Shown in pieces: positions 62,798 through 64,000 of a stretch of 64,000 nt of DNA. Origin of the DNA: Fontibacillus phaseoli (lineage in GTDB: Bacteria > Bacillota > Bacilli > Paenibacillales > Paenibacillaceae); contig NZ_QPJW01000009.1 in assembly GCF_003337355.1 (NCBI RefSeq), positions 110,280 through 174,279 of the forward strand, given 5' to 3'. The translations under genes were made by a program, and so were the position numbers. How positions within the stretch are numbered: the first letter of the stretch is position 1; each line of letters starts with the position of its first letter. The notes beneath the pieces were generated by a model. It had not been told where the DNA came from and did no database searches. It worked only from the letters and a program-made list of their open reading frames with translations.

Positions 62798-63820
62798 TCA
62801 GTACAGCCTTGCGTCCCCTTGTACTCTAGGATTACCGGTCTGGTCCAGACGTGCTTCTTCCTTCTTCAATGTATCCCGTACCTGTTCCGTATCCTGGACT
62901 TCCCGTTTATGAATCTCCACCTCGCCGGTCACGACCGGACGCTTGTTGACCTCTATCCGCTCCTCCGTGACCGGAATGCGGATGCTATCATCACGGCCTA
63001 TAGGCTCGCCATTCGCGTCGTCATGGATCACCTTTTTCTCGATCACCACTTCCTCACGGCTAACCGGCACATTGATCGTTTTCTGCTCTTCAACCACTTC
63101 TTTGCGCAAATTCACTTCACCGGTAGTTTCCCGGGTTTTCGAAATACCGAGCTGTTCCTCGTGCAGTCGCATCGTGCGATCCTCACTGCCGTAATCTCTC
63201 ACCTGCCCCTGCGGGCGATCCAGCGTCGCCATTTCCTGGTAGAAAGTACCTGCCGGTTCCCGGGTTTCCCGCACCTCTTCTTCAGACACGCTGCGGTGTA
63301 TCCCGTTACTGTCGTTTCCAGCACGATAATTGTGGGCATTCAGGGAATGGTGATCCCGGAACACGTTGTAAACCTGTCTTTCCTGTGCATCGGTCGCATC
63401 CACCATAACAAGAATGCGCCCGTGCTTGACGAAGTTGTTATATTCTTCCGCTTCATTCTCGGGAATACCGAGGCCGACCAGACCGCCGACCAGTCCTCCG
63501 GCTCCGGCGCCTACGGCCGCCCCCGTCAGCGTTGCCGCGATCGGCCCGGCAGCGATGATCGGTCCAATCCCGGGAATAGCTAGCGCACCCAGGCCCGCCA
63601 ACAAACCTGCTACGCCGCCCAACAGCCCGCCTGTGGCAGCCCCGGTGGCAATTCCTTCAGGCGCTTTCGTTCCCGTCTCGTCATGAATAGAGTTAATATC
63701 GTCTTTGTTTTTCCCAATGACGGAAATATCGTTAGTATCGTATCCAAGGACTTGCAAATCCCGAATCGCATTAGAAGCATCCTGATCTGAAGCAAAAACA
63801 CCAACTATTTTTTGAGCCAT
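62798..63820 (-). CDS. YsnF-like stress protein (general stress 17M domain plus DUF2382)
   Basis: A 340-residue protein. Residues 1-50 resemble the general stress protein 17M/YflT N-terminus (IVGVFASDQDASNAIRDLQV), then a Gly/Ala-rich hydrophobic segment (IATGAATGGLLGGVAGLLAG) follows, and the C-terminal 120 residues form a DUF2382 domain (REEVVIEKKVIHDDANGEPI and neighbours). Such proteins respond to general stress in Firmicutes. The ATG at 63820 is preferred because AGGAGG is 8 bases upstream; the ATG 6 bases earlier would leave only 2 bases. Function unknown. Confidence 0.85.
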   Translation of the reverse strand: MAQKIVGVFASDQDASNAIRDLQVLGYDTNDISVIGKNKDDINSIHDETGTKAPEGIATGAATGGLLGGVAGLLAGLGALAIPGIGPIIAAGPIAATLTGAAVGAGAGGLVGGLVGLGIPENEAEEYNNFVKHGRILVMVDATDAQERQVYNVFRDHHSLNAHNYRAGNDSNGIHRSVSEEEVRETREPAGTFYQEMATLDRPQGQVRDYGSEDRTMRLHEEQLGISKTRETTGEVNLRKEVVEEQKTINVPVSREEVVIEKKVIHDDANGEPIGRDDSIRIPVTEERIEVNKRPVVTGEVEIHKREVQDTEQVRDTLKKEEARLDQTGNPRVQGDARLY

Positions 63821-63912
63821 GTCCATTACCTCCTGATGTAGATTGGGTTCAGAAGATAATTAACCATTGGCTTCCTTTTCAAACTTCCAGAATCTGTGTA
63901 ACAGCAATCATG

Positions 63913-63954
63913 ACCACCCGTCCAACGGGTGGTTTGCTCTTGGGGTATAACCCC
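63913..63954. repeat. twin tight hairpins at the window end
   Basis: ACCACCCGT/ACGGGTGGT is a 9-bp perfect stem with a 3-base loop at 63913-63933. It is followed by GGGGT/ACCCC with an ATA loop at 63942-63954. No gene is visible between the stress gene's start (63820) and the window end. The arrangement resembles subterminal hairpins of IS200/IS605-type elements, but the element itself would be outside the window. Confidence 0.4.
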
Positions 63955-64000
63955 CTGTTGCCAAACTGCGCCTAAAGACGCTAGCCTGACCACAAATCTG

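Overview
The window comes from a spore-forming, low-to-mid GC Gram-positive bacterium, most likely a Paenibacillus or a close relative in the Paenibacillaceae. The evidence is the combination of sporulation and coat genes (prkA, ytxC, a gamma-type SASP-like protein, a CotF-type pair, a Spo0E-like phosphatase), T-box leaders on thrS and pheST, a SAM-I riboswitch on a methionine operon, a LiaFSR set, AbrB-type regulation, and the pheS-pheT-zapA-...-mutS2 and yugG-yugH orders known from Bacilli. Most genes are on the minus strand. It reads as ordinary chromosome with local accessory pieces. I see no rRNA, tRNA, CRISPR array, prophage or complete insertion sequence.

Layout. 1-6.3 kb: prkA (cut by the window start), a PD-(D/E)XK-like protein, an orphan remnant of a MocR-type aminotransferase, a membrane coiled-coil/phosphodiester glycosidase pair, a 34-residue membrane peptide, an AbrB-like regulator with a Cys4 tail, maa and trmL. 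6.4-16.1 kb: serC, then a sugar locus: aldose-epimerase-like protein, GH94 phosphorylase, three-gene ABC importer and a divergent LacI-family regulator whose predicted operators sit on both promoters. 16.1-21.1 kb: a proteobacterial-style (GSI-beta) glutamine synthetase with tandem GlnR/TnrA boxes, DAHP synthase, a CAP-domain secreted protein and ispH. 21.2-28.1 kb: envelope-stress signalling, with an OmpR-type two-component pair beside htrA, then liaF-liaS-liaR. 28.2-33.8 kb: SASP-like gene, 3D-domain protein, thrS with its T-box, ytxC and mqnC (futalosine route to menaquinone). 33.9-37.6 kb: metA-metI-metC under a SAM-I riboswitch. 37.6-43.3 kb: corA with a long leader carrying a candidate leader peptide, an HRDC protein preceded by a candidate attenuator, a DUF3055-like gene, and modAB with a divergent HTH/periplasmic-binding-fold regulator. 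43.3-53.2 kb: housekeeping and small sporulation genes, including a stand-alone 5'-3' exonuclease, Spx/ArsC-like YusI, RluA-type synthase, cobalamin adenosyltransferase, yugH/yugG, the CotF-type pair, an amino-acid-oxidase-like flavoprotein, an MFS protein, a zinc-ribbon protein and a DUF350 protein with a 27-residue companion. 53.2-64 kb: mutS2, YvlD-like protein, a free-standing CuA lipoprotein, a ZapA fused to a very long coiled coil, pheT, pheS with its T-box, ywbE, and a YsnF-like stress protein. The window ends in two tight hairpins that may mark the edge of a mobile element.

How it works together. The sugar locus imports a beta-glucoside or disaccharide and splits it by phosphorolysis, under LacI-type control. 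The metabolic operons are largely controlled by RNA (T-box, SAM-I and two candidate attenuators), and nitrogen assimilation by GlnR/TnrA-type sites. The least explained signals are the corA leader with its open reading frame, the promoter-proximal terminator before the HRDC gene, the GSI-beta enzyme under Firmicute control, the orphan CuA protein and the ZapA-coiled-coil fusion.
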